The position numbers were made by a program, and so were the translations under genes. A stretch of DNA of 64,000 nt, taken from Platanthera guangdongensis. Lineage: Eukaryota > Streptophyta > Magnoliopsida > Asparagales > Orchidaceae. The stretch is taken from positions 88,844,564 through 88,908,563 of the forward strand of contig CM077166.1 in NCBI GenBank assembly GCA_039583875.1, in the 5' to 3' direction. The notes beneath the pieces are model-generated. The model was given only the letters and a program-made list of their open reading frames with translations, was not told the DNA's origin and did not search any database. This document shows, one piece after another, positions 52,418 through 63,475 of the stretch (positions are counted from its first letter, which is position 1; each line of letters begins with the position of its first letter).

Positions 52418-55230
52418 ATGGCGATTCCGGCGAACATCCTTACTGCAATGAAGTTCGACACTGGATTTGATGTTAATTATGACTCGTTCTCCCATAATGA
52501 TCAAGTATTCATCAACATCCTCCAGTTGTGTGAGGAAAAAAATCTGAAAAATTTCATGACTACACGAATCAAGTTATCGGCATTGAAATAAGTGAATGGG
52601 TTTACTCTGCAACGTCTCTTGATGCAAACACCATGATAGGCACTATCAGCGGCACTAACGTTATTTTGTCTCCTACAGTTCTTACTAAAATATTTGATTA
52701 ATCTATCGGAGAAGATGACATAGAGATAGATACTGAAGAATATGAGAGTATGTTGAATACTATGGGGCACACAGAAGGAAACCCCAATAAACTGTTAAAA
52801 AAGAATCTGTCTGTCCAATATAAGTTTTTGGGATGCATAGTCGGCAAAGTGATGCAGGGCAAACATACCGCACATAATTACATCACAAGGCACCAGTTCC
52901 TTGTGATGTGTGCTCTAGTTAACAAGAAACAGATAAACTGGGGACAGATATTGTTTGAGTTAATAAAGAAGAAAAACACAAAGAAGGAAGTGTGTTTTGG
53001 AAGGATTCTGGGAATCTTTCTTCAAGAAAAGGCTCCTGAACTACTGGTCTCCACGACAGTGTTTATTAATTCCTCGAATAGGCTTACCTCTGACCTTTTC
53101 GGCAAATGGGTGAGGACCATCCCAAAGACATCTAGTGCTTCTACCACCTCCAGGGTTTCTGAGGGTACAAGAGCTGCACCAGCTAATCCCCTACGCCTAG
53201 AAGTTGTCCCCTCCACCAACATTCCAGCAATCCAAATTCCTACACCTCCATTTCAACAACCATCTTCTTCTCCAGTTCATACTTCCACACCAATTCAATC
53301 CCCTGCACATCAATCAATTCCAACACCAACTCCATCTCCTCAACATCTGCCAACACCAATTCAATCTCCACAACACATCAAACCACCTACATCATCACTT
53401 ACATCTGATCTGGATAACATCTCATCCATACCATATTTTGATCTATTTTCATCTCCAATCAAATCTCAATCACCTCCTGATGAACCAATGCCAGACATCA
53501 CCACTTTCCCTTCATCCTCCATCCTCCTGTTTCTGTATCAACTAAGACACCCTCTGAGTTTATGGAAATGGGTTGCCCCTACCTTCCATCCATTCTGGAA
53601 CTCCTTACTCCACTCATCTCAAATCTTATAGCAGAGACCATTAAACCTCTTGGTGACTCCACTGCCTCTATGTCTGCCATCATCTCTTCTACCTCAACTG
53701 TCCCTTCTTCTGGGGTCGGGCTTCAGGATCCTCTGAAACTAGGCAGGGGGAAATAATCAATGAAGAAGCTCCATTTTCTTCTCCTCCAACAGATACAGTA
53801 ACAGTTGTGCAGACAAATGAGCCTACAGATGCATATACAGATGTTACAGCTTTTGATATTGAAATGTTGTGTATAGATACAACTATAGATACAGCAGAAA
53901 TAAAAACTATTAGTGATTGTATTATCAATACCATAGTTGATTTATTCAATTTATTAAATTCTTTTGATACAATTCATTTGAACTTTCTTCCAGTAGTCTG
54001 CCCAAAGCCTTTTATGGCGCTACTATATCATACACTTCTCCAATAAGTCCTACAGTTGCTAAGCAATTCAAGGCCAGCTTTACTAGAATAGAGCCACCAT
54101 CTATACCATCCCCTCCGAAGGCTATTTCTCCTCAAACAGCTATATCTCCTCCTACCAATGTAATGGATGATAGTCCCCTGCCAGATCTAGATGAAATTCT
54201 TATGGCTGATATTGAAGAAGAGAAGAAGTTAATTGCTGAAAGTATTTCAGAAACCATTGTTGCTCAACCAGCTCTTACAAAACCATTAGTGGCTCCTCAA
54301 GCTGAAAAACAAATTTCCAAAGACATTCTAAAGGCACTTGATGACTTATATGACAATACTCAGGGATCTTCTGAAGATGATGATGATGATTCTGAGGATT
54401 CAAATAATACTAAGGCAAAGAAGAAATCTGTTAAGAGGAGAAAAGCTATTCCTAAAGCTGCTCTTAAGCATAATATCACTCATGATACTCCATACTGTAT
54501 TTCGCAAAATATCACTCCATATCCACGGATGCCAGCAGGGATGTGGCTTTAAAAGAATGAGCAGAAAGCCTGAAAGAAAAGCAGGAGGTACTCTCCTCCT
54601 CCTCCATCTCAAAGGAACTAGAGAGGTCCTCCTTCTCCTCCTACTGCTGGTGCTTCAGGTAACATTTCTTAGAGGTCTACTCCATATGCTCGAACATATC
54701 AACGACAACCTGACAGATCCTCAAGATCACATGGAAGCAGTCAGCACAGGTATTCCAGCAGCAGCAGACAGTAGCAACAACAACATCAACAACAACAAGA
54801 CATTCAACAACACACATCTAAAACTGTAAAAGCTGAAAGTCCAAAAAGGCCACAATCACCCCCAATCCCCTTTGTGGATCCTGAAACAGAAACTACCTCA
54901 AGAATGGCCAGATTTCAAGAGCTTGTTGAACTCTCTATGATTAATAAAGCCAAAGCTGAATGCAGAGATCCATCACAATACTCTACCATGTCAACCTACA
55001 GGAAAGAAGAACTGAAAAGGTATGAAAAGGCTAACAAATTTTTCAATGTAGATGCCTATATGAACTTGCATCAAGAGGCTGTTGTACCTATAGCAACCTC
55101 TCTCAATATAATTGGAGCTGCGGACATGACCATGTCCAAAAGAGAAGCAGCCAATCCTAATAGAGAAATCAAGTTCACACAGCCTTCTAGGCAAGACAAA
55201 GGTGACAAGGAAAAGCAGAAGAAGAAATGA
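52418..55230 (+). pseudogene. Extra (envelope-position) frame of copia-2, broken
   Basis: Starts M-A-I-P-A-N-I-L-T-A-M-K-F-D. A frame shift lies in the A-rich stretch 52536-52556 and a TAA at 52699-52701. A long open part (to 53631) then has a conserved-looking block Y-K-F-L-G-C-I-V-G-K-V-M-Q-G-K-H-T-A-H-N-Y, followed by Pro/Ser/Thr/Gln-rich repeats (53230-53480). Another shift near 53520 leads to L-L-T-P-L-I-S-N-L-I, then acidic (54163-54420) and Lys-rich segments, ending K-E-K-Q-K-K-K at 55230. I see no clear signal peptide or fusion-type membrane segment, so an envelope function is not supported by sequence; only the position matches. Confidence 0.6.
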
Positions 55231-55401
55231 ACATCTTGTTTAGTTTTGATTTTCTGAACTATATTTGTTTGAACTATCACAATGCTTTTGATTATGTACA
55301 TATCTACTGAATCATTTAACTTTTCTGCCAGATATATTTATTTTGCTTTGTGATCATTTTCTTTTTATATTGTTAGTGACCTCACCGAAATAGGGGGAGA
55401 T
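55231..55401 (+). other. Copia-2 3' noncoding end with polypurine tract
   Basis: AT-rich, ending in GAAATAGGGGGAGAT (55387-55401) directly before the LTR, a standard copia polypurine tract. Confidence 0.8.
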
Positions 55402-57007
55402 TGTTGGATCCTAAGTTGGATTTGGGCTAGGTTCACTATTTAGGATGTCTGACCCACAATGTATAACCAGGATCATGTGTTTTGAGTCTTAGAGTTTAGG
55501 CTAAGTCTTCAGGTTCAACCTTACATGGTCCAGCTAGCAGAAGACCTCAGATTGACTCAAGACTTAGAAGAAATCAAGTTCAGTATATAAGTTCGACGTT
55601 CTTCGAACTAAGCTCAACGATCGTCGATCGCTGATCGACGAACTCAGATCTAATTCTCTTAGTTGAGCTCGACGATATTCGAGCGTAGGTTGATGAAGTC
55701 TGGATTTCAACTTCAACACATTCTTTCTAGATTACTTTCGCTGAACTCAGCTCAACGGAGACAGATTATCAGCTCGACGAACTTGGAGCACAGAATTAGC
55801 AAGTTATTAACAGAATGAAGTTCGTTATGCTCAGGTCGACGAATTTGGATCTCAGGTCGATGAACAAGTTTTCTCAGGTCGACGAATAGGATTTCTCTGC
55901 TCGACGAACTTGGATCTCAGGTCAACGAAATCTGTTCTATGGTTGACAATTTTTGTTGCAGTTCCAGACTTAGAATTTTCCACATTTTATATTTATATTC
56001 CATATATTATTTAGCAATAATTTCTTGAGTAAATTAATGCGCATATATTCTCTGAATATAGCTTTTATTGGCAGCATTAATTATGGTCTTCATCTGGTTA
56101 ATTACTTGCTTAATTAAATGGGACAATTGGGAAACTCATTAAAGACATTATTCTCCAGGCAATTTTCATTCTCCAGGCAATCGGTAATTAATGCATAGAA
56201 TTTAAAATTCAAAGGTGAATTTCGAACGATAATATAAAAAAGATTTTTTTCTTTTCAGATAGACAGCAAGTAATAAAAAAAATAGATATACAGAAAACAG
56301 TCTCAGACATTCTCTATGCAGAAAACATCCTATTTTCACCTTGATCTTTCTGAAGAAGAAGAAGAACAACAAACACAAAATAAAGAGTCTACTTCAACTT
56401 CAACTCTAGGAGCTTTCAAGGACAACAATCTCTGAATCAATCAGAAGTTCCTTGTCATTTCAAGTCAAGGCTGAAGACCAACACCCTATGTAAGGCTCCA
56501 AGTGATTCTGAAGGAGTCTTGACAACAACAATCCACTAAGTCTTCTCAGTTTTTTGAGAAAGAGAAGACATCATCAAATCTCTCTCCCCCTCCTATATAA
56601 AGGGTTTATTAAATCCCTTCAAAAGTTGATTTGATTTTTGGGCACCTGATCAAAAGTTCAAAGGGTTGTGAGATCTCCCTTGAAATAAATCTTGTGGTGG
56701 CTGTCACCTGATCAAAAACTTGCTAGTGGATTCCGACCAGTGTGGTAAAAGAGTGGATGTACCCAGGTTGCGGAACCACTATAAAATTTCTTGTGTTGTC
56801 TGTTTGCCCTTTTTCTTGTTGTTCTTGATGTGGCTGTGATAGAATATTTTGTAATGCTGTGGTAGATTAGATTAGATAATCTTCTCTTTCTATTCCTACT
56901 ACTGGTTTCACTAATATATTCTAATAATATTTTAAACAGACAAAAAGTTTTATTACTCTATTCACCCCTCCCCCCTAGTATACATCAGATCTAACCCCTA
57001 TCGTTCA
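55402..57007 (+). repeat. Copia-2 3' LTR
   Basis: Starts TGTTGGATCC and ends CCCTATCGTTCA. It carries the TCGACGA array at 55590-55950 and TATATAAAG at about 56594. It differs from the 5' LTR by scattered substitutions and small indels. Confidence 0.83.
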
Positions 57008-57012
57008 CTGTC

Positions 57013-58027
57013 TTATTACAACAATATCACACAACGTCAGAGGAAGAATGTTTGTTCGGTTTAGATTTAAAGCTGTCCTCTTTGTTGTAGCTTTTCTTAG
57101 AGCGATCACCATCACGATGTGATCTTCGGAGGTCAGATGAGGAAGACTGATTCCTTATCTATCTCCTCTTGTTGAGCAGTCTCTCGAACTGCTTGTAGAT
57201 GAGTGAAAACTCTCCAACAATATCTCGGATCCTTACATGTTTGGCTCAAAGTCTTCTAGTGTATTTGGAGCTCATGTACTTACTGGTTACACATCATGTA
57301 TTTCCTTGAACCTTCAGCTTTTAGAGCAACAGACTTCTCTCTGCTTGAGGTCCTACTTCTTTGTTCCTCCTTCTTTGTAGTATTCATTTGAAGCTCATTG
57401 GAGAGTAGCTTTCCGAAGAGGTTCTGGGTGTCAATTGCCGGTAACTTCTCAAACTCCCTAATGTCTATCAATTTAGTATCCCAGTACTTTGTCAAGGATC
57501 TGAGGAATTTGTCATTTAATTCAACGTTAGTGAAGGTGTGGTCGTAGTTTCTGAGAATATTGACAATGTTATAGAATTTCTCGAAACTGTCTGCAATAGT
57601 ATCAATTGATCCTTGCTTGAATGCTTCATACTCTTAATTTATCAATGATCTGCGATTGTCTCGAACTTCTTCCGTACCTTCCACGAGCATAACCAGACAG
57701 TCCCATATCTCCTTCGCAGATTTGCAGTGGAATAGATTTTTAAGCAAAGAATTGTCCACAACACTTGTGATAATGTTCTTTGCCTTCTTATCCAGGGAGA
57801 CCAAAGGCAATTTCATCCTTGGTTAAATCCATCATCTTCTTAGGGATCATGATTGTTGGATTCAGGGCAGAAGCTTGTTTCAGAATATGAGGACCTTCTT
57901 CAACAATCTGAAAAATCCTCGGATTTGTTGCTTCCATGAAGAATCAAACTCGCTCATTCCACATGGGAAAGTTTTCTTTGGTGCACACCGGCAACTTCAA
58001 AGAACACATGTCCTTGCTTTTATCCAT
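57013..58027 (-). pseudogene. gag: Copia-1 gag N-terminal part
   Basis: The minus strand starts at ATG 58027 (M-D-K-S-K-D-M) and reads K-E-N-F-P-M-W-N-E-R-V and later F-H-C-K-S-A-K-E-I-W-D-C-L and E-F-E-K-L-P-A-I-D-T-Q-N-L-F-G-K-L, which are copia gag (UBN2-type) segments. Several stops and shifts separate them. Near 57020 the first half of a zinc knuckle begins; its expected first Cys codon reads TGA. The knuckle is completed at 49300, across copia-2. Confidence 0.75.
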
Positions 58028-58102
58028 AGCAACGAAGCAGAATCTCTTTGCACTAGATATGGGATCTTGTTCAAGGAGTTAACCTTCTATTGAATAACCT
58101 CG

Positions 58103-58115
58103 CTCTGATACCAAT
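58103..58115 (-). other. Primer-binding site of copia-1
   Basis: The minus strand reads ATTGGTATCAGAG and continues CGAGG, directly after the LTR end. Initiator tRNA-Met type. Confidence 0.82.
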
Positions 58116-58800
58116 TGAAAGTATCTAGAGTCTACTAAATCACCTAGAAGGGTTGAATATGTGATGTCTGTTTCTTTTAGCGGAATAAAAATACTTTAAA
58201 AATCGAGAGCACATAGAATATAGAGATTTATAGTAGTTCCCCGTGTTGGGTATGTACACTATCCTGCCTCGCCTATCTACGACAAAGGCTTGGATTCGGC
58301 TACTTCACCTTTCTCAGATTTCAACAAATATTACACCTCGGAGCTGCAACTCCTACAACTCAGAAACACTTCTCCTACCACTAGATCCACAACCGGATCT
58401 ACCACACGATCCACAAACAAATCTTCAACTCGGAGATAAATCTCCTACAAATGTAAAAGAAAATTACACAAACATTTTACAAATTAACTAAATATGATTT
58501 GGAAACTTCTATCCATCGCTCATCATTTAGGTCGAACTTGAATATCTTTGAGAATACGGTAGATTCAGAAATCTAGAAAACTTTGAATCTTTAATCTTGA
58601 ATAGTCTAGATCTAGGAGAATAGATGCCTTCAGATTACAAAAATCTAGTCGAATTGGAAGAAGATCTAATCATGCACACTTTGCATCGGCAGAACGTAGG
58701 TAGCGAATCGTACAGGAGTCGGCGTGTCGTTTTGAAATCTTGTGCCATTTTGAATTTTTAGCAATTAGCATGATTATGTTTGATGAAAAATCTACCCGAG

Positions 58801-58809
58801 GAATTTATA
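58801..58809 (-). promoter_or_regulatory. TATA-like box of copia-1 LTR
   Basis: The minus strand reads TATAAATTC, about 125 bp downstream of the U3 repeat array in LTR orientation. Confidence 0.45.
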
Positions 58810-58929
58810 GGCATCCTCAATAACATCGGTTATAAAAGAATTTCCAAAATAGGACCTGCAAAAATTACTGTGCATGTACGTCGTCCAACCTGAGCCACGA
58901 TTCGAAAAACAGTCTTAAAAATTACCAAG

Positions 58930-59360
58930 TACTTTTCGTCGAGTATCGTCAAGTATAACTGAGTATACCGCTGAACTAGTAGTGATATATGATGAAATTG
59001 ACTTAGAGAAATTCTACTCAACCCAGCTTGCCACTCAAAGCCATGATGAAGTCATACTCGACGAATTCATTGAGTATTAGCTGTTTACTCCACGAATTCG
59101 ACGAGTATCGGCTGGATGACTCGACGTCATCGACATAGTCGACGCACTTGACGTAGTTGATGCCATCGAGACAGTCATTGAACCGACTCCATCGACGCAG
59201 TCGACGAAAATGCCTTAGAAAAAACCAGAGAAGTAGTGTCGAGATGATTCGATGAATTCGGCATGTATTGATAAGTATATTCGACGAATGCTATGAGTAT
59301 CGTTAGATACATTCGACGAATTCGACGAGTATACTTGATGATATCCGACGAATTTTAATT
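58930..59360. repeat. ATTCGACGA array in copia-1 U3
   Basis: Copies of (A/T)TTCGACGA and CGACGAGTAT, often in pairs (ATTCGACGAATTCGACGAGT), at about 59056, 59093, 59275, 59313 and 59345, with degenerate copies between. Confidence 0.7.
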
Positions 59361-59430
59361 AACTATTTTTCCACACTCAGATATTCTACAACAAGTACAT
59401 ATGATGAATTCGACGGGTGCTAGTAAGGAT

Positions 59431-60912
59431 ATCGGCAGGGGGTTGTTCCTATTTGGATATACCTGGTATTGGGCCATTGAAACCCTCATATCACTTGAGT
59501 GGTTCTCTTTCTAAGTCTAGAGAGAGGGGAGAGCAGAGGAGGAAGAAGAAGCCTAGATCCGGTCAGTGGCGGAGCTTCGGAGCTCCAAATCGCGAGCCGA
59601 CTTCGGATCTACAGAGGCAAGGGGATTGCGGTGCTTTTCATCCGTGTACATTTCCACGGCACCAAGGAAGAACTCTAGGGTAACGATTCTCTACTTGAGC
59701 ATGCAAAGCTCTTCTTTTCCCTTGCATAGGTAGCCCGCTCTCGCGCGTTTGCGGTATGTTGAGGCGTTCCTTCGACTAGACATGAATAGTCCCCGTTGTG
59801 TACATGTAGAGTCCGTAATCGAGAACGGATATAGTCATGATGTGTGAAGCCTACCCGGACAAGTTGGTTTGGATTGGTGATGTTGCATTGCATGAATCAC
59901 CAGAGAAGGCTCCGCGCGACTATTTATTTTTCGGGTTTTCTACGCGGTAGATTGCAACAGGGAGCATTGGGGATTAACTCCAAGGTTCACCCGAAAAATT
60001 GGGCAGATGCGTGATTCTGCCAACATTGTGGCCTGGGAGCCAACCTGAACATAACTGGGTTATTTGATATGTGTAGGAGATACAGGACTCAGGGAAGCTT
60101 GAACCGTGCAGACGACTTAATTGACGTTGCAGTGTGAGAAACGGGTTAGGAAGAACCATACCCGATCTATGTGGTTCGGTTATAGAGACCTAAGGTACGT
60201 GGTACTCGCCATTGTCATAGATGGAGGGTCTTAGGCAGTGGCCAGAAAGACCAAATGCCCACGAGATATTGCCGTCCAAGGGGCGGTGGTGAGTCGGCGG
60301 ACTTAGACCGTGATCACCAAGAATATGCCCTGAGAGCATGGGGGGTTTAGCCATGCGTGCCTGCGCCTGTGATGTAGTGTTATTACTCTACTGCTTGATT
60401 ATTCTAATAAAGTGCAGGGAAGGAGCATCGCCGCCCCGAGTTCGGTGGCGGGATCGTTATAATAAGGTCAGCATAGCTGACTGTTGCTTTTGTTTGCCAC
60501 CGTGCGGTGGATTGTTGCTTGCAGGTGCCACGGAGCCGAGCGGTAAATAGTGGGCTGAGCCGGCCCTCGAAGGACTAATTTTGTGTGTTTTCTTTTATTC
60601 ATGTATGGATGTCCTGCGTGCCGAGATTTGAAAAAACATGTAGTTTGAGGAAAACAATTGTAAGGGCTTAAGGCCAGTACTTGTGTATTTGTACTTCATT
60701 CCTTTTGGTTCTGTTTAGTGGATATTCATGCTAGTGTTGGGTTCTTGTTATTGCAACTAATATAATTGCTTCCGCTAGAATGACGTTGTGAAGGACGTTT
60801 GATTTGTTGGATGGTTTCCATTGAGTAAACGCTCGGTCTGTCTGTGGTATATGACGTCGGGCCCCGACCGGACCTACTGCTATATGCTATGTGACGGATA
60901 GGGGGTGTTACA
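59431..60912 (+). repeat. Tekay-1-family LTR, U3-truncated
   Basis: Plus-strand match, in reverse orientation, to 11513-13010 of the Tekay-1 3' LTR: shared AGAGAGAGGGGAGAGCA, GCGGAGCTTCGGAGC, and the terminus GATAGGGGGTGTTACA at 60912. The first ~570 bp of the LTR, including the dyad array, are missing where it meets copia-1. A primer site follows, so it is a 5' LTR. Confidence 0.75.
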
Positions 60913-61317
60913 ATTTGGTATCAGACTACTGGTTTTGGTCGGGCTTAAAATGAATTAATGGACGAATTCTTTTTAAGGGATGGTGAGCACATGTGTGTGC
61001 GTCATCGTTATAACATCAAAAGAACCCATGAATGTCCACTTATAATGCAAATATACGAGTTTGTGGAACCTGTGTGTTCCTATAATTGCATTTTGCAATT
61101 TTAATTGATCGCTTAATGGTGTTTTGTACAACTATATGTGACCAGAAGCGGTGCTGGGCCACCATAAAGCCCAGTTTCTGAGGAGTATAGTGCACCCAGT
61201 GAGGTGTTTGAGACCCCTCCATCGTTTGAAATCGTAAGAATTATCGTTGAAGTGGTGTTCCCTGTGACTAATGCACAACATGGAGGAAATGTACAACCTT
61301 GTGCCCCTGTTGTGACC
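60913..61317 (+). other. Internal 5' end of a Tekay-1-type element
   Basis: The primer site TGGTATCAGA is at 60916-60925. The following 390 bp are leader; near the end a short frame (N-A-Q-H-G-G-N-V-Q-P) could be the gag N-terminus, but it is too short to be sure. The sequence is cut at 61317 by copia-3. Confidence 0.65.
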
Positions 61318-62041
61318 TGAAAGTTTACAGTTGCCTACCTAAATCACCTAAAGGGTGGTGAATTGGTGAATTATGCATCTTTTTGCGAAATCAAAATTAC
61401 AAGCCAATGCACAGATCTATCTACCAATCAAACACAGACGAGGCAAGATTTATAGTGGTTCCCCGACCTTGGGTACATCCACTTTCCCTCACCAATATAG
61501 CAATACACTAGACTCGGCTACTCCACTATCTCGGATTGAAAATCAATCCTACCCTCGAAATAATGTTCCTACAATCTCGATCCACAAAACGGATCTACAC
61601 TCGGAAGGTAAAACTTCCGACTATCTCGGAGATAAAAAGCTCCTACACTCAGAGAAATTTCTCCTACAAGAATGAAATAAATTGTATAGAAATACAAACA
61701 GTAATTCCTTTTTCAAATCTGAAACAGAATATAAGAAATTTCTTCTTCTAGGCTTTGTGGCTTTATCAGAATGATGATGAGAATTCTCGGCAAGATTGGA
61801 TCTGAAACTTCTTGGCTTCACACGATCGATCGAATCAGAAAATAAGGAGTTGAGCGAATCTCGATCTGGAAACCCTTCTTAATATGAATCCTCAAAAGAT
61901 GAAACCCTAGCCGGTCGGGAATCAGCGACGGCGACGGCGGAAGTTTTCGTTTCATGGAGAGAAAAAGAGGAAACAGAAGCGGCTGCAAAACTTTCTTAAA
62001 ATATTTTTCTTAAGAATTAGGGTTTGTCGGTTTAGACAAGA

Positions 62042-62050
62042 CTATTTATA
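62042..62050 (-). promoter_or_regulatory. TATA box of copia-3 LTR
   Basis: The minus strand reads TATAAATAG, about 120 bp downstream of the TACTCGAGTA array in LTR orientation. Confidence 0.5.
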
Positions 62051-62164
62051 GGATCAGAAAGGATTAGACATAATTGAGTCATTATGAGAGACACGTGGAC
62101 CAATCACGTCAAAGTTTATTAAGAAAACTGTTATTCTGGACTTAACGAATTTTCGGAAAAGTCG

Positions 62165-62940
62165 AAGTAAAATACTCGAGATATAAAGATTACTCGAGTA
62201 CATGCAACACTACTCGAGTAGGTAGAAGATGACTACTCGAGTATATGAGAAGAACTACTCGAGAGGGAATGAGATAATTACTCAAGTACATGGAGTCAAC
62301 TACTCGAGTAAGTAAGAAGAAAAGGAATCAGCTACTCGAGTAACAAAAAGAACATACTCGAGTACTTGAGTACTTACACGTGAGGTGGAGTAGATTACTC
62401 GAGTAGTTAAGAAACTAATCGAGATAAAGACTTAGAAAATTTCTGGAACTGGAAAACTGGACTACTCGAGTATAGAAGTTGAACTACTCGAGACAAATAG
62501 AACCACTCGAGTATATGGAGATTACTACTCGAGTAATTCACTTAGAGAAATTTTCTGGAATGGAATTCTGGATTTCACGAGTATAAACACTGGACTACTC
62601 GAGTAGTAGGTGAACTACTCGAGTACATGACTTAGACTACTCGCGTAAGTGAGAACTACACGAGAGTAAGAATTCAACTACTCGAGACAGAAGATAAAAT
62701 TACTCGAGTACTATACAGTACCACTCGAGTATTTAACTTAGAAAACTTTTGAGAAGAAAATTTCTGTAAACCCGAGAGGTAAAAGGAAACTACTCTAGTA
62801 GTTGTCGTAACTACTCGAGAGCCATAATTAGACTACTCGGGATATATCTTAACTACTCGAGTAAGAGTATTATTACTCGAGTATAAACTCAGTAACTTAC
62901 TCGAGTAAGTATAGAACTACTCGAGTACTTTACTTAGGAA
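62165..62940. repeat. TACTCGAGTA array in copia-3 U3
   Basis: Roughly thirty copies of the palindrome TACTCGAGTA or one-to-three-base variants in about 780 bp, 15-30 bp apart, for example at about 62191, 62212, 62302, 62333, 62525, 62594, 62613, 62852 and 62916. Almost all keep the CTCGAG centre. Confidence 0.85.
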
Positions 62941-63253
62941 ATTTTCTTGACCGAAGTTTCTCTTCTTCTAAGGTGAGACAAGCATCAAGTCTTTTCACTT
63001 AGTACTAGAGCTTGAATATGAAGTGTATCCCAATAGAGAGGCTACACATGAGTCAACACTTTGGAACACACAATGAGAGATTACATTGTATGGTCCGGTG
63101 TTTGGTGACCCATTGTAGACTGACATCGGTGTACACTTCGCATAAGATTCCTGCAAACACATAACTCAAACCAAGCATCAAAAACAACTTAATTCATCTT
63201 AGTTCACGTGTGACTTCATCAAATCTAGGTTAGTGTGGATACAATACCGAACA

Positions 63254-63475
63254 ATCTCCCCCTATTTGTAGAAGTCAGAACCCTTTACACTAAGGTGTAT
63301 TATGGACATAAAAAGAATGCTAAGTATATAAAGCAGAGTAAGCAAGCAAAGGACTATGAAAAAGATAATAAGATCAAAAACTTAGAATTTTATAAGTGTA
63401 AATATTCAAAAAATGTCATTATCAACAAAAATCATTTCCACAACACATAAGTCCTTTTGGCTAGTTCTGATGATG
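63254..63475 (-). other. Copia-3 3' noncoding end with polypurine tract
   Basis: The minus strand reads TACAAATAGGGGGAGAT next to the LTR. The remaining sequence is AT-rich and noncoding. Confidence 0.75.

Larger units (their letters stand above)
49306..57007 (+). mobile_element. Copia-2, SIRE-like Ty1/copia with most of pol deleted
   Basis: 7.70 kb with CTGTC duplications (49301-49305, 57008-57012), LTRs of 1580 and 1606 bp starting TGTTGGATCC, initiator-Met primer site, gag, a short RNase H remnant, a decayed extra frame, and a polypurine tract. Zinc knuckle, protease, integrase and RT are missing in one block between gag and RNase H. Long LTRs and an additional frame after pol fit the SIRE lineage. 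Confidence 0.83.
10579..59393 (-). mobile_element. Copia-1, an old SIRE-like Ty1/copia element split by nested insertions
   Basis: Minus-strand parts occur in the expected order: LTR 58116-59393, primer site 58103-58115, gag 57013-58027, 48801-49300 and 46298-46954, then protease/pre-integrase/integrase 10579-11507. Three insertions separate them: copia-2 (49306-57007), a solo LTR (46960-48795) and the Tekay-1 composite (11513-46292). At each break, removing the insert and one target copy restores a continuous reading frame on both sides. Reverse transcriptase, RNase H and the second LTR are not found; the element is cut at 10578 next to Athila-B. Confidence 0.8.
58116..59393 (-). repeat. Copia-1 5' LTR
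   Basis: 1278 bp, starting TGTTGTAGAATATC (59393, minus) and ending GATACTTTCA (58116). It holds a CGACGAATTCGACGAGTAT array at 58930-59360 and TATAAATTC at 58801-58809. AGTAC (59394-59398) is a possible target duplication with no partner in the window. Confidence 0.75.
61318..63253 (-). repeat. Copia-3 3' LTR
   Basis: 1936 bp, starting TGTTCGGTATTGTATCC (63253, minus) and ending TGTAAACTTTCA (61318). A polypurine tract follows at 63254-63268, so this is the 3' LTR of a minus-strand element that extends beyond the window. TGACC (61313-61317) is the candidate left target duplication. Confidence 0.8.

Noticed and set aside
53204..53545. 113-codon His/Gln/Leu-rich frame
   Set aside because: Shifted reading of the Pro/Ser/Gln-rich repeat part of the copia-2 extra frame.
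60916..60925. tRNA-like sequence at TGGTATCAG
   Set aside because: Only the short primer-site complement is present; no cloverleaf can be drawn from the flanks.
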